The translations under genes were made by a program, and so were the position numbers. Of a stretch of 64,000 bases of DNA, positions 1 to 11,607 are shown piece after piece. The stretch's first letter is position 1, and every line of letters starts with the position of its first letter. Source of the DNA: Uloborus plumipes (lineage: Eukaryota > Arthropoda > Arachnida > Araneae > Uloboridae); contig JAXGGA010001660.1 of the NCBI GenBank assembly GCA_038373865.1, forward strand, positions 80,478 through 144,477, written 5' to 3'. The notes below the pieces were generated by a model. That model ran no database searches. It saw only the letters and a program-made list of their open reading frames with translations, and had not been told where the DNA came from.

Positions 1-600
1 AAAAAAATCAAGAATATATATTTAAATCACTTATTTATTTATTTCTATAAACATATTAAACAATTCAGGTATTCATATAACTATTTAAATGTTGCAACAT
101 AAATTAATAATTTTAATGGCCATAATTAAACAAAAGATGTTGGTACCAACGGAAACTTGCACTTACGTGCTGTAGAAAGGTAATCGTGCTGTTCGCTGTC
201 CATATGATTTTGTAGATTGGTGTAATTAGCATTCTCCAGATGAGCGGGTAGCTAGATGCAAGCACTGATGAAGATAAAACATTCTGTCCATTGTCCATAT
301 TTATTCGTAGATTTGTTAAAATTAGCTCATTCTCTAGATGTATAGATAGCTAGATGCATCTTGAATGTAAAAAGGAGGAACTGGTGCGATTTCTTCAGAA
401 AACAGGAAGTTCGTTTATAAAAATTCACTTATTAAACACCGTCCTCGTCATTATCTAGACTAACTTTTTAAGAAGATAGGATACAACCTTTTGAAAACCC
501 TTCGAGTTCTCATGGAGAAGAATTTCTAGATTATTATGAAGTTGTAGTTGAAAAACGCATCTTCAGCAAAATTTCACATTATCTTGTAGAAAAAAGGAAA
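1..600. other. AT-rich DNA with a short diverged tandem duplication
   Basis: No gene is visible. Two neighbouring segments (about 200-262 and 298-358) share a run that begins with CCATAT, passes through an AATTAGC motif and ends in AGCTAGATGCA. This suggests an old tandem duplication with a period near 96 bp. The 61-codon reading frame on the minus strand here is carried by this repeat and resembles nothing I know. Confidence 0.4.
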
Positions 601-960
601 AGATTCTGGGGGCTGAGCAGCACACTCAGCCCCCAGCAAAACGTAAATTCGAACTCTTAGCTCATCCCGCAAACCTCAGCGCAAGAGGCAAGCGCCCCAT
701 AATTCTTCCAAAAACGTGAACTAAAACTACCGCTCAGTCCCTGATTGGCTACAGGAGTTCAGCAGCACAGCCAAACCAGAGAAGGAAAAATTCCTCCGGT
801 AATGTTACAGTTAGCCCTTTCAAGGCTCCGGGAAACAGAGTTGTGTTCGAATATGAAAACCGCTCGCCTCCAATACCCAACAGTGGTGGCTGTTCAGCGT
901 TAAGGGGATGCTATAAGGTTTTGCCTTGTAGCATTACTAATCTCTATTGTATCGTAGTGC
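601..960. other. GC-richer island with a perfect hairpin; function unknown
   Basis: This block is clearly richer in GC than its surroundings. It opens with a perfect inverted repeat: arm CTGGGGGCTGAG at 606-617, a 7-base loop, and its exact complement at 625-636. A CCAAT-box-like ATTGGCT sits near 752. No frame stays open long enough to call an exon. It could be a SINE-like repeat or a promoter island for a gene left of the window; the sequence does not decide. Confidence 0.35.
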
Positions 961-1236
961 TTGTAGTCGCGGTTAGAATACATCTATTCTCACAAAACAT
1001 AAACTGAGGATCCAGTCAGTTTCCAGCTGTCTTAAGGAGCGCATTGTATTTTCAAACTTTTTCAATTTGTGTCGTCACAAAATAAAATTCACGACAATGC
1101 AAGGTACATCAAGCTATAATATAATTTCTTTATTCAAAAATACTCTATAGGAGACAGACATCAGTGATGATGTTCTCACATAGCATAACTAGTCCTCGCT
1201 GAACGTAAGGTCCTCTGCGTATCTTTAAATGAATGG

Positions 1237-1252
1237 TTTATTATTATTATTA

Positions 1253-1316
<64 letters not shown>

Positions 1317-1322
1317 GTTATT
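1237..1322. repeat. (TTA)n microsatellite
   Basis: About 85 bases of near-pure TTA/ATT trinucleotide. In the plus frame it reads as a run of tyrosines, which is an artefact of the repeat and not a protein. Confidence 0.95.
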
Positions 1323-3040
1323 GGTATTGTAATTATTTATGTTATTATTCTTTTTTATTGTTGTTGTTGTTATTTCTCTTCCTAATTCTACGTTTCGCTT
1401 TTGCTGATTAGCATGTAAAATTGAACCTCGTTAACACGAAGTTAACGTTGTAATAATAAATATTTCATGTTAACTAGATTTCATTTCATCCGAGAAATAA
1501 TTAAGTAATTGATGACTTAGTTGACCTAATAGGTATACCATGTAAAGCTATATTTTACGTTAAATGGTTTCGCTTTAACGAGATTTGACTGAAATTACCT
1601 ATTGGAGGATAAAAGAAGCGACTAAGAAAACTGACGTTGATATGTGTGGAAAAAGGCTAGTCTCGTTTTAGAAGAGTTTCTTGTTACAGAAATCACTTCT
1701 GAAAACAAGTTTTCCTACAATTTCTGTGTAATGGAGAGAGACTTAATTTCCCTATTTCTATAATCCAACATAAAACTAACTCCAAAGATAATACTTGTGA
1801 CTATTGTGACTCAGTCCGAGTTTTTCTAAATTTTTTTACTGTGAACAAATTAATTAAAAATATAATAATAATAATGATAATAATAATATAAGGCTATTAC
1901 TGTTCCAAAAATATTATGCTTTGAATTGTCTTTTAAATTTTATTATGGCTCCGAAAATAAAATACTACATTTTATTCAAGCCTACTCGTTTATTTATTTA
2001 TTTATGTTTTCACAGTTTCCTTAAACAATTGCATATCTGGATAATACACTCAGGAGACACTCCTTCAGTTTAAAAAAATACATTTTATTTCTTTTTTCCA
2101 TCCAAAATTTGAGGAAAATCGAAATGTTCAAATTGGACAATCTGTAGTGATCGAAAAATTCCGATTTCAGCTAACTTCAAACTTTGTTTGAAAAGTTTCG
2201 CAATGCAATATCCGACTGACACTGAAGTAAAATAGCTGATGCGGCACACAACTCTCATTTATAGAGTAGCATTCAGAACAATAAATCGCCGATGAATGGC
2301 ATGTTTCACTGGAACAGTTTAGTAGTTGTGCTTGCGTTTAGTAGTTGTGTTTCATTCACTCGTACGTGCAAGTCATTAGCTTTTGTGTTTTGTAGATGCT
2401 ATTGTTCCCATTACTTCGATGAATTGGCTATATAGTCAGTCTATGATGATTATGGTATTATTTTAAGTATAAAATAGATAATTATTTTTTTTGTAATTAT
2501 ACATAACTTTAACCGAACGTTTTTCATTTTATAGTATATGTGTCCCACTCTTAGTTTTATCATATCATTGTGCACAGACACATTTTTTTATGAATAAAAT
2601 AAAATAATCTATTTTTCTTTGTAATTTTAAAAATTTATGTGAATATTTTACTTATAAAAAATGCATAGAAACAAAACTAAAGTAGTTCACGTATTGTTTA
2701 GAGCTACACCTCACATAACATTTATTTACTTGCCGCTTTATCTATTTGTTTTTCCTATTTATTGATATGTGTATTAATTTATTTATTGATTTATTTATTC
2801 CTTTTTTGTATTATTACTACCATTATTATTAGTGTTATTTTTTGATTCAAGCTGAGGCAAACTGAAATTAGTTGTTTTTGTTTTCTTTTCACAGTCTGTT
2901 TCTAGGACTAAATGTTTACAATCACGTGAACTGTGGACAATATTAAACATTCAAAGATAAAAACCCTGCATAACCCGTACAGTTAAGTTTTGTTGGAATA
3001 ATTCCTTTAAAATCATAACATGAATTAGTTTTGTCATTAC
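1323..3040. other. AT-rich, no gene seen
   Basis: Long AT-rich stretch with scattered TTTA, AAT and poly-T runs. I see no coding pattern, no terminal inverted repeats and no tRNA-like fold. Confidence 0.5.
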
Positions 3041-4671
3041 ATTACTAAAAATGACCCGTAGATATCAATAAAAAAATTGTACGGGGAAATGGCCAACGGA
3101 TATCAATAGAGCTAAATCAGTAGAGGTCTACTGATATCATTTGAACAAGATGCTATGGATCACTATTGATGTCCATAGATTCTACGGTTTTGTTCTACTG
3201 ATATCACTAGACCTCTACTGATTTCGCTCTATTGATATCCGCTGGCCATTTCCCGTACAAATTTTTTATTCTATGATGCTATGGATCTTTATTGATATCC
3301 ATAAATCCTACGGTTTTGTTCTATTGACATCACTAAAAGGTGCTATGGATCTTGTTTTGATCTTTACTGATATTCAATAGGTCTCTACTGATTTAACAGT
3401 ATTGATATCCGTAATCCATTTCCCCATACAATTTCTTTTTATTGATCTCTATGGGTCATTTTTACTAGGGATAGAACTACTTGAACAAAGTGGTGTGTCA
3501 TTGCACAAGTGGTGTGCAAAATATCCAGCAGAGCAAAACTGATATATACTGAAGCAAATGCACCCACAGCTCGATCATAGCATCCTAAGACTGCAGTTTC
3601 GTCCTTATTATGGACTTCTCAGTTAGGAATAAATAGCCAATGATCGAGCCGGAGGCAAAAATCCTCTTAATGTAGCTAAGATAGCCGACAAACTGGTAGA
3701 TAAAGTGAATTTATCTGTTTATAATAGAATTAATTAGCCACAGCATAAATATTTTGTACATATCAGGGCATAATATTATATTGAAGTCTCAAATTTTAAT
3801 GAATATGCATCGAGACTTATCGTGCATCACATTGAGATGTATGGAAAAGACCCTCAAAATGATGATTCTTAGATTAAAGACAAACTTATTTATGGAACTT
3901 CAAATGCTCCATTTTTAACAATGTGCACAATGTACAATTTACACATGAAGAGGCCAATTTTTTTGTATCCAGTTTAAAGAATAAATATGTGTTTTTCTTT
4001 AATTATCTTTTTCAAATAATATCTTTGAAATGAATGGTTGAACCATATGTCTCTGATGATTTGAAAGAGAACTATTGATTTTTTTCAAACATAAAGGAAA
4101 AAAAGTGAATGGAACAATCTATGAATCTGTAATATCAGATTTTAAAATTTCAGAAATTTTATCAGTTAAAGTTTCAGTCGAAATTTATTATTTTAAAATT
4201 ATAGTTATTTTTATTTACAAAGTTTAAAATCATCTGCTTTTTTTAATTATTATTATTAATAACCTTGCCTAGCTCACTAATTTTACCGAGACTTACTACT
4301 TAAGTTTAAACTTAATGATTTCATTTCTACAGATATCAATTGGAATTAGTATAACCTATTAGATTTCTATTGATGTCAATTAAAGCTTTAAGTGATATCC
4401 ATTGGGATCAGTACCCTACTGACCAGATTTCTATTGATATCTATAAAGCTTCTATTGATATCCATTGAAATGCTTTCCTACTGACCAAATTTCTATTGAT
4501 TTCTATAGGGCTTCTATGGATATTCATTGAGGATATGATCAATAGGCTACAGGTATCAATAGCTTCTATCGATACCAATAGAGACATTTATAGAAATCAA
4601 TTCATATCAATAGAACTCTACCGATATCAATAGTTTTTTCTATTGATCTCTATGGGTCGTTTTTAGTAGGG
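3041..4671. mobile_element. GATATC-rich composite foldback element, copy A
   Basis: The left end reads TACTAAAAATGACCC. The right end is its near-exact inverse (GGGTCGTTTTTAGTAGGG at 4654-4671). A third copy of the same terminus, also inverted, ends at 3470 (ACTAGGG). The left terminus with 3470 therefore makes a complete short foldback unit, and 3471-4320 is a less repetitive middle. Motifs of the form CTATTGATATC recur in both orientations through 3060-3470 and 4330-4650. A second copy lies at 23040-24628. No transposase is present, so this is a non-autonomous element. Target duplications are not clear. Copy A carries an extra insert of about 170 bp (near 3548-3720) that copy B lacks. Confidence 0.75.
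3548..3720 (+). repeat. SINE-like interspersed repeat inserted in copy A
   Basis: This segment interrupts the GATATC element relative to its second copy. It contains GCAGTTTCGTCCTTATTATG and, further on, GAGCCGGAGGCAAAAATCCT. The same two landmarks occur at 45668-45840, and related ones at 24655-24830. The spacing between landmarks is similar, so it is a dispersed family. I did not find polymerase III A and B boxes, so 'SINE-like' refers to size and dispersal only. Confidence 0.55.
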
Positions 4672-4689
4672 TAGAACCAGTTGCTTTAT

Positions 4690-5165
4690 CGTTTAAAATA
4701 AATGACAAGCAACAAAAATATGAATGAGAAATAAACATTCTTATGCATAGATTCTACATTTAGCCCCACTCTCTCAATAAACGAGCTTTTTTTTCGTTAT
4801 AAAAATAATTTTGTTATTTTGATGTTATTGTTTTCGTCTTCTAATTTTTTTTTGTGACATGAGCTAAAAATTTAAAAAAAAATTGTCTGCAGTTAACTGT
4901 ATTAACTAGTTCTATAACAATAAAAATATAAATCAAAAATAAACATTCTTATGCATAAATTCTAACCCCCCCCCCAAATAAATGAGTTTTTTTTTCTTTT
5001 GGAAAATTAGTTTTGTTATTTTGATATTATCTTTTTCTTCTAAAATTTTTTACAAGACATAAAATAAAAGCAAGCGAAAATTCAAAAAAAAAAAAAAAAA
5101 AGTTGCCAGCTGCTGGTGTCTATACCAGCATCATTTGTCTACAGTTAACTGTATTAATTATTTCT
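4690..5165. repeat. Two diverged tandem copies, period about 210-240 bp
   Basis: The string AAATAAACATTCTTATGCATA occurs near 4730 and again near 4939. Both are followed by an AATAAA(C/T)GAG stretch, a TTTTGTTATTTTGAT stretch and finally CAGTTAACTGTATTAA. The second copy carries a C-run and an extra A-run. Function unknown. Confidence 0.6.
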
Positions 5166-5282
5166 TTAATGAAAACATTTTTACTCAATGCCTTGATACA
5201 CAGAATGATTTGACGCTTTAGTGCGCATTTTATTTTTTGCCGGCGAAAAATCTAAATATTACATTGAAATGAAAAGCATTTT

Positions 5283-8200
5283 GGGTCAATCCATGTGAGA
5301 TCATACAGACCATGTTGCTCACTATTTTTGAGTTTTAAAACCTTTTGCCTGTTAATTAACTGTTATATTGGGAGCATGAAACAATGGTTTAAAAAATTTT
5401 AAACCTTCAGAATTTTTTTTTGGCAAGCACTTTTCAGTAGCTGCGGAAGCGACTTTTCGTGAAAAGAATACTTTGTGAAGATGCTTATAACTTTTTTATT
5501 TATTGATACATCAAAATGATTTCAAAACCACTTGATTAAGCAAAAAATGATCTAAATTTCTATACCAGTTATTTTTCTGATAATTAGTAACAAATTTGTG
5601 TAAAATTGGCTTAAAAATAAGATTTTTTGTGTGAAATTTTACATTTTTGGCATAAAAATAACAGTAGAAGGAATTAAGATTCACCCTTACTTTTTTTTTC
5701 CTTGAATAGATATCTCATAGGACTATTCTCAGAAGTAGTGTGAAACATTTGAAGACAGTCCTTTTTTTTATATAATTTGTCAAACTTGGCATTTTGGAGA
5801 AAAAATGCTAACTTTGAGATTTAATATCTGAAAAGGGACTGAATGAAAATCTACAAAAATTTAACTGGATAACCTTCTTATAGTAGTAAATATTAAGCAA
5901 AAATGTTATGAGTGATATCGTTCTAGTTTTGGAGATATGGAGCCTCGAAGTTGGCTGAAAAATCACATTTATTTTGACACCAAAAAATCATCACATAATG
6001 CAAAATTAATTATTCTCATAATATTAGATGAGTTTTTTGTGGTATAATCTAACCCTTTTACCAAAACATATAACATTTAAATTTATTTTCCATTTACAGA
6101 AAGAAATAATTTAAATATTAGGCTTTTATAAATGCATTTTTTTCTACGTGTTAGTCACAAAAACATGATTTTCCACTCTAAAGCTGGGTTTTCACGGTCT
6201 TTATGCATCTAGGGAGCAAAGAACAATTATAGTTTTAATCTAACCTACAACTCTTCATTCATTTTAAAAGTTTAAAGCATTAAAACCCCCCTACAGCACC
6301 AAAAAGTCGCTCAAAATCCGAATTTAAGCTCTAGATCCTGCCATTTTCCGTGAGACTGCGTCTGTATAACAGCAGAAAATGGTGGACGTATTTTTGCGGA
6401 AAAGGGTAGGATCTAGAGCAGTGTTTCCCAACCTTTTCAAGCTCATCACCCCCTTCAAGATGCTGACTGACACCTATCGCCCCCCCCCCCTTCTTTTTTC
6501 TTCCTCGAAAAAAAACCATAAAGTGAACATCTATAATATTAAAAATATAAGTACCTAGCTTTAATTTGAAGTAAAATGTACGCAATAAATATATTATGAC
6601 TAATCACTTTTAAACTAAAAATATTAATAAATAAATAAAATACCTTTATTTTTTTTTTTTCTTTCACGAAGCGAACTGATATAATCATGTGAAGGGAAAC
6701 ATTTAACTAAGATCATTGATGTACTTATCAAAAAACAGAAGTACATTTTTCAAGAAATTTTCTTTTGTTCGCTGGAATCTGGGTAGTTAAAATCATTGAA
6801 ACAAAAAATTGGAAGGAAAATAAATTGAAAATCTGAAAATTCATAAAATTGACAGTGAATGATAAAATATTCACTAAGGTTAATCCGAGGTGCAAAGAGC
6901 AAGCGCTTGAACTTCAATTTGTTTCTTTCTTAACGTGTAATTAATTGTCTGAACACTGAACAAGCGGTTTCGTACATATTTACAATTTCGGTTTTCATTA
7001 CCCTTTTTTACTGCTATATTCTCTTCTAAATACTCATCGCCCCTTAGGAATTTACGGCTCCTTTAGGTACTTATATTTTTAATATTATAGATGTTCACTT
7101 GCTCCAAATTATAGTTTTTTTCGAGAAAGAAAAAAGAAGGGGGGGGCGATAGGTGTCAGTCAGCATCTTGAAGGGGGTGATGAGATTGAAAAGGTTGGGA
7201 AACACTGCTCTAGATCCTACCCTTTTCCGCAAAAATACGTCCACCATTTTCTGCTGTTATACAGACGCAGTCTCACGGAAAATGGCAGGATCTAGAGCTT
7301 AAATTCGGATTTTGAGCGACTTTTTGGTGCTGTAGGGGGGTTTTAATGCTTTAAACTTTTAAAATGAATGAAGAGTTGTAGGTTAGATTAAAACTATAAT
7401 TGTTCTTTGCTCACTAGATGCATAAAGACCGTGAAAGCCCAGCTTTAGAGATGAAAATCATGTTTTTGTGACTAACACGTAGAAAAAAATGCATTTATAA
7501 AAGCATAATGTTTAAATTATTTCGTTCTGTAAATGGAAAATAAATTTAAATATTATATGTTTTGGTAAAAGGGTTAGTTTATACCACAAAAAACTCATCT
7601 AATATTATGAGAATAATTAATTTTGCATTATGTGATGATTTTTTGGTTTCAAAATAAATGCGATTTTTCAGCCAACTTCGAGGCTCCATATCTCCAAAAT
7701 TAGAACGATATCACTCATAACATTTTTGCTGCATATTTACTACTATAAGAAGGTTATCCAGTTAAATTTTTGTAGATTTTCATTCAGTCCCTTTTCAGAT
7801 ATTAAATCTCAAAGTTAGCATTTTTTCTCCAAAATGCCAAGTTTGACAAATTATATAAAAAAAAGGACTGTCTTCAAATGTTTCACACTACTTCTGGGAA
7901 TAGTCCTATGAGATATCTATTCAAGGGAAAAAAAGTAAGAGTGAATCTTAATTCCTTCTACTAATATTTTTATGCCAAAAATGTAAAATTTCACACAAAA
8001 AATCTTATTTTTAAGCCAATTTTACTCAAATTTGTTACTAATTATCAGAAAAATAACTGGTATAGAAATTTAGATCATTTTTTGCTTAATCAAGTGGTTT
8101 TTAAATCATTTTGATGTATTTATAAATAAAAAAGTTATAAGCATCTTCACAAAGTACTCTTTTCACGAAAAGTCACTTCCGCAGCTACTGAAAAGTGCTT

Positions 8201-8350
8201 GCCAAAAAAAATTCTGAAGGTTTAAAATTTTTTAAACCATTGTTTCATGCTCCCAATATAACAGTTAATTAACAGGCAAAAAGTTTTAAAAATCAAAAAT
8301 AGTGAGCAACATTGTTTAGTTTTCCTGTATGATTTCGCATGGATTGACCC
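5283..8350. mobile_element. 3.07 kb foldback element with near-identical arms of about 1.3 kb
   Basis: The left arm runs from 5283 to about 6556. The right arm, about 7063 to 8350, is its reverse complement with few differences. The outer ends are GGGTCAATCCATG and its inverse. Both are flanked by TTTT (5279-5282 and 8351-8354), which may be a 4-bp target duplication or chance in AT-rich DNA. The unique spacer is about 500 bp. Neither arm has a credible protein; the 84-codon minus frame at 6331-6585 lies inside the repeat. A hAT-like element occupies the symmetry centre (6419-7207). The arms are too alike for an ancient structure unless they are maintained by gene conversion. Confidence 0.8.
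6419..7207. mobile_element. hAT-like non-autonomous element at the palindrome centre
   Basis: The ends read CAGTGTTTCCCAACCTTTTC on the left and the inverse, closing in GGTTGGGAAACACTG, on the right. That terminus is characteristic of hAT elements. The terminal repeats run about 140 bp and contain a C-run (6480-6490) on the left and a matching G-run on the right. The flanking octamers are ATCTAGAG and CTCTAGAT; they share TCTAGA in register but are mirror images, as expected inside a larger palindrome. There is no transposase. Membership in hAT rests on the termini only. Confidence 0.6.
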
Positions 8351-10812
8351 TTTTGCAATTTTGTGTTTTTACGCACAAGGAAAATAAATGTTTAAAATAA
8401 TGGGTCAGAGATATTGAAACAACCAAAGTAAATTTCTACTGCAGTTAAATGTTTCAAGTGTTAGCAAAAATTATTGAAAGCTGGACGTTTCATCGGGAAA
8501 AATAAATGTCAGCATTCGAAAATATTGGCTTTCATGTTGGAAATAGTAACTTACTAATTTTGTACAGCCGGTATTTTATCGATTGAAATCATTTTTAAGA
8601 AAATAAATCAACAATATGTAATGAAGATTTTATTTTGCTGCCAAACAATATCATGTATTGGGAGAAAAACTTCACGGTTATAATTTTATTCTTTATTATT
8701 ATTTTTTAATTTATATTTTTATTTTTTGTCATTTATTCTGAATGATAAAGCAACTAACGATTTCTATAGATTATAACAATTTATATTATAATTTTTAATG
8801 ACTTACTTGTGCAACATTTACTGTAATCCCTGATTTTTTTGTCTTTGAATTTATAATTTTGTCCAGGTTTCGAATGATAATCACATATTTCAGACAGCAG
8901 TTTAATTATTTATTTATTTTTTCAATTAAATTTATAAGTCTTACTGAATTTAGGAGTATGTTTTTAGAAAAGTACCTTTATTTTAATCAAGTAAAACTAA
9001 GTTGAGTTAATTTATGATTGAATCACATTTTAGAAAGAGGAGTCTAAAATTTTGTACCCTAGTAATTGTAGTATGTTCTTTCATAAAATGTTCAAATACG
9101 GGTTAAGTTAAAAGAGAAAAGCAAAAAAGTAAGCAGAACACATAAAAATCTGATCGGATAAACTAAGAACAAAAAAATAAATTAACGAGTCAAAAAAGTA
9201 TCTAAGCAGGGTATTTTTTACAAAGATTTAGTTACCATGCCTTGACTAAAGTGCTTTCTTTTTTTTCGATAAAAGTTTGCTGCTTTTATGCAAGTCGTTA
9301 TGTTTAAAATAGTGAATTTCATTAAAAATATAGAGCGTATAATTAGTCTGAGGCAATTAAAATAATCATAAATCTTTTAGTAAGTTTGTGACTTTTTTTC
9401 TCCTTCAAGACCTTTTTTCTATTTGTCTTTCAGGTTTTGTGCTTTCAAATGTTTCAGACTGGAGTTTTCTGCATTCTTCAAATGTTTTCCAACACCACTT
9501 TCTGTAAAAAGTATCTAAAATACTATTTTAAGACTGAACATTAAAAATACAAATTAGTTAAGAGAAAAGTACGAACTAAAAAAATATTTATGTAAGCTGA
9601 GATTTGCATCTTGCTTTAACATTTTAATACGGGAGTAATCGGATTTGAAAAACCGTTAACACTTTTAAACCATGAAATACGCTTTCATTCAAATCGTAAT
9701 AGGTTTGACTTTCACCTTTTTATCTTAGTACGTGAACAAAATTTCTATCTTATTTAGTTGAAGTTATTACCTATAAGAGCAAATATTTATTCAGCTCATG
9801 TAGACAGCATACTTCTGGATGACAGGTTTCTAGTCTAATATTAACATAAATATATTAAGGCGCATTGTTATTTATAGCAGTGCGTGGCTTTTACGCGTCT
9901 AGGAACTTAAATTCTTTATCAAAAGTGAATTTAAGTAATTTTTCAGTTAGGAAGGTTGTAGAAAAAGTAGAGTTTTACTTAAAAAAAAAAAGAAAAAAAA
10001 ATATATATATATATGCTTCATGTTACATGGTTATATCGTAGAGTTTGTGTGAAAAAAAAAAGCGTGAAGTGACTCCAAATGAAAAATCGTCATAAGTATA
10101 ATATTACAATAAAATGTATTCAAAATCCTTATAATTTAATTCAAAAACATTTGAACAATATGTGTTGATTATAAATTTTTTCCCTATGATTGGAACCCTA
10201 AGATTAGAAAGAAATGGTATTTTTTTAACGTACATTGACTTGCTTTGCAAAGAAATTTAGTTCATTTTATTATTTTTTTTTTTAAAGTTATTAAGTTCAA
10301 ATACATTTTAAAAAATAGTCATTTAAATTCAAAAAAATAATAAACCGAGTAGTAGGCCTTAATAAAATAAAAAACCGTATCACAGTAAACAAGATGGCGA
10401 CAAAAAGCAAACAAATGATGCCGAATGTTTTATTGTAAAAAAGAAAAGATTAGCAACTAACCTTATATTTGCTTATGAAGTCAAGCTAAAATACGAATAA
10501 AAGTAAAAATGAACGAACGAATGAAGTGTTGTAAAAGCGCAATCAGTGAATCCGTACATAGTTACAAGGTGCTAGCTGTTTATTGTTCAAAATAAGGGCC
10601 GTTCATTTTTAGGAAATCGTACTTCTCCGTTAATTTTAAGAAGTCAGTCTCAAAGTCCAGTTCGTTAATAAATGACAAACCCCTTGCAAGTAATAAATAT
10701 TATTTTTGTTTAATTTTATTTAAGAGTTTATTCATCAATATTTTATTCGTGCATATTCAGCGGCAGCCGTTAAGTTTCTTAAACTTGCTAACTGTGTATA
10801 ACCCGAGCAGTG
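8351..10812. other. AT-rich, no gene seen
   Basis: AT-rich DNA with poly-A and (AT)n tracts (for example near 9980-10014). I found no reading frame of interest and no paired termini. Confidence 0.5.
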
Positions 10813-10945
10813 CACTACAGAAAAATAAACTGTTGCTTTACAGTACAATACTGGCAGCAGAGGTTCCAGTTTAAAACTGTTAAATGCGCAGTACTAAACT
10901 GTAAAATTAGTAATTTTACAGTTTAATACAGTAATATTGCACAAA
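10813..10945. repeat. ACTGTAAAA hairpin family, truncated copy
   Basis: This starts CACTACAGAAAAATAAACTG and contains GGCAGCAGAGGTTCCAGTTT, the landmarks of the family also seen at 22441-22733 and 43641-45294. Inside is a perfect hairpin: TAAACTGTAAAATTA at 10895-10909, one base, then its exact complement at 10911-10925. The right end is missing. Confidence 0.65.
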
Positions 10946-11607
10946 ATACTAAATAAAGGTCATTTAACTTCCGAGTAAGTAAGATCCATAATGGAAAAGA
11001 AAAAAAAAATTGAACTAGAGACGTAAACTACTGGAAACTATATTCAATTTGTGCATTGCACATGCACATGCTCAGTCTTTTTCTCGGCCCTAATCCGCAC
11101 ATTCCAGGGAATTTCGCGCAATTAAAATGGCAGCATGAACTCAGAAAATATTTTGTATAAATTGGTCATGTGTAAACAAAGTGACATTTATTATAGTTGT
11201 AATCCTATATGGAAAATAACCAGGTAAAATTATCAAAATTTGAAAGACAATACGGAGGCCAAAAAAAAAAAAAAAAGAAAAAAATCAGACTATAATAAAT
11301 ATGCACTTATGTTAGTTTGAAAGCATTTAGCATCTTTTTTTATAATGTGCCTCTAGAAATTTCGGAAAAAAATTAAATGACCCACCCTAATATCCCCATA
11401 AGTGACTTTAAGAAAACACATTAAAAAAAAAAAAACATGTAAAGCAAATTAAGACCACATTTTTCTTCTTCTGATGATGTAAATGTTTCTAATAAATTTT
11501 AAAGATTTAAAATATAAATAATGTAATTTCCCTTTTCCATAAAATCTAGCCCTCCAAGAATTACATAGCAAGAAAATTTGGATTTATTTTTTGATTATTT
11601 ATATATA

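Noticed and set aside
1229..1411. Tyrosine-rich small protein
   Set aside because: It is the translation of a (TTA)n microsatellite.
6331..6585. 84-codon minus-strand gene
   Set aside because: It lies inside the left arm and centre of the large palindrome and spans a C-run; no family resemblance.
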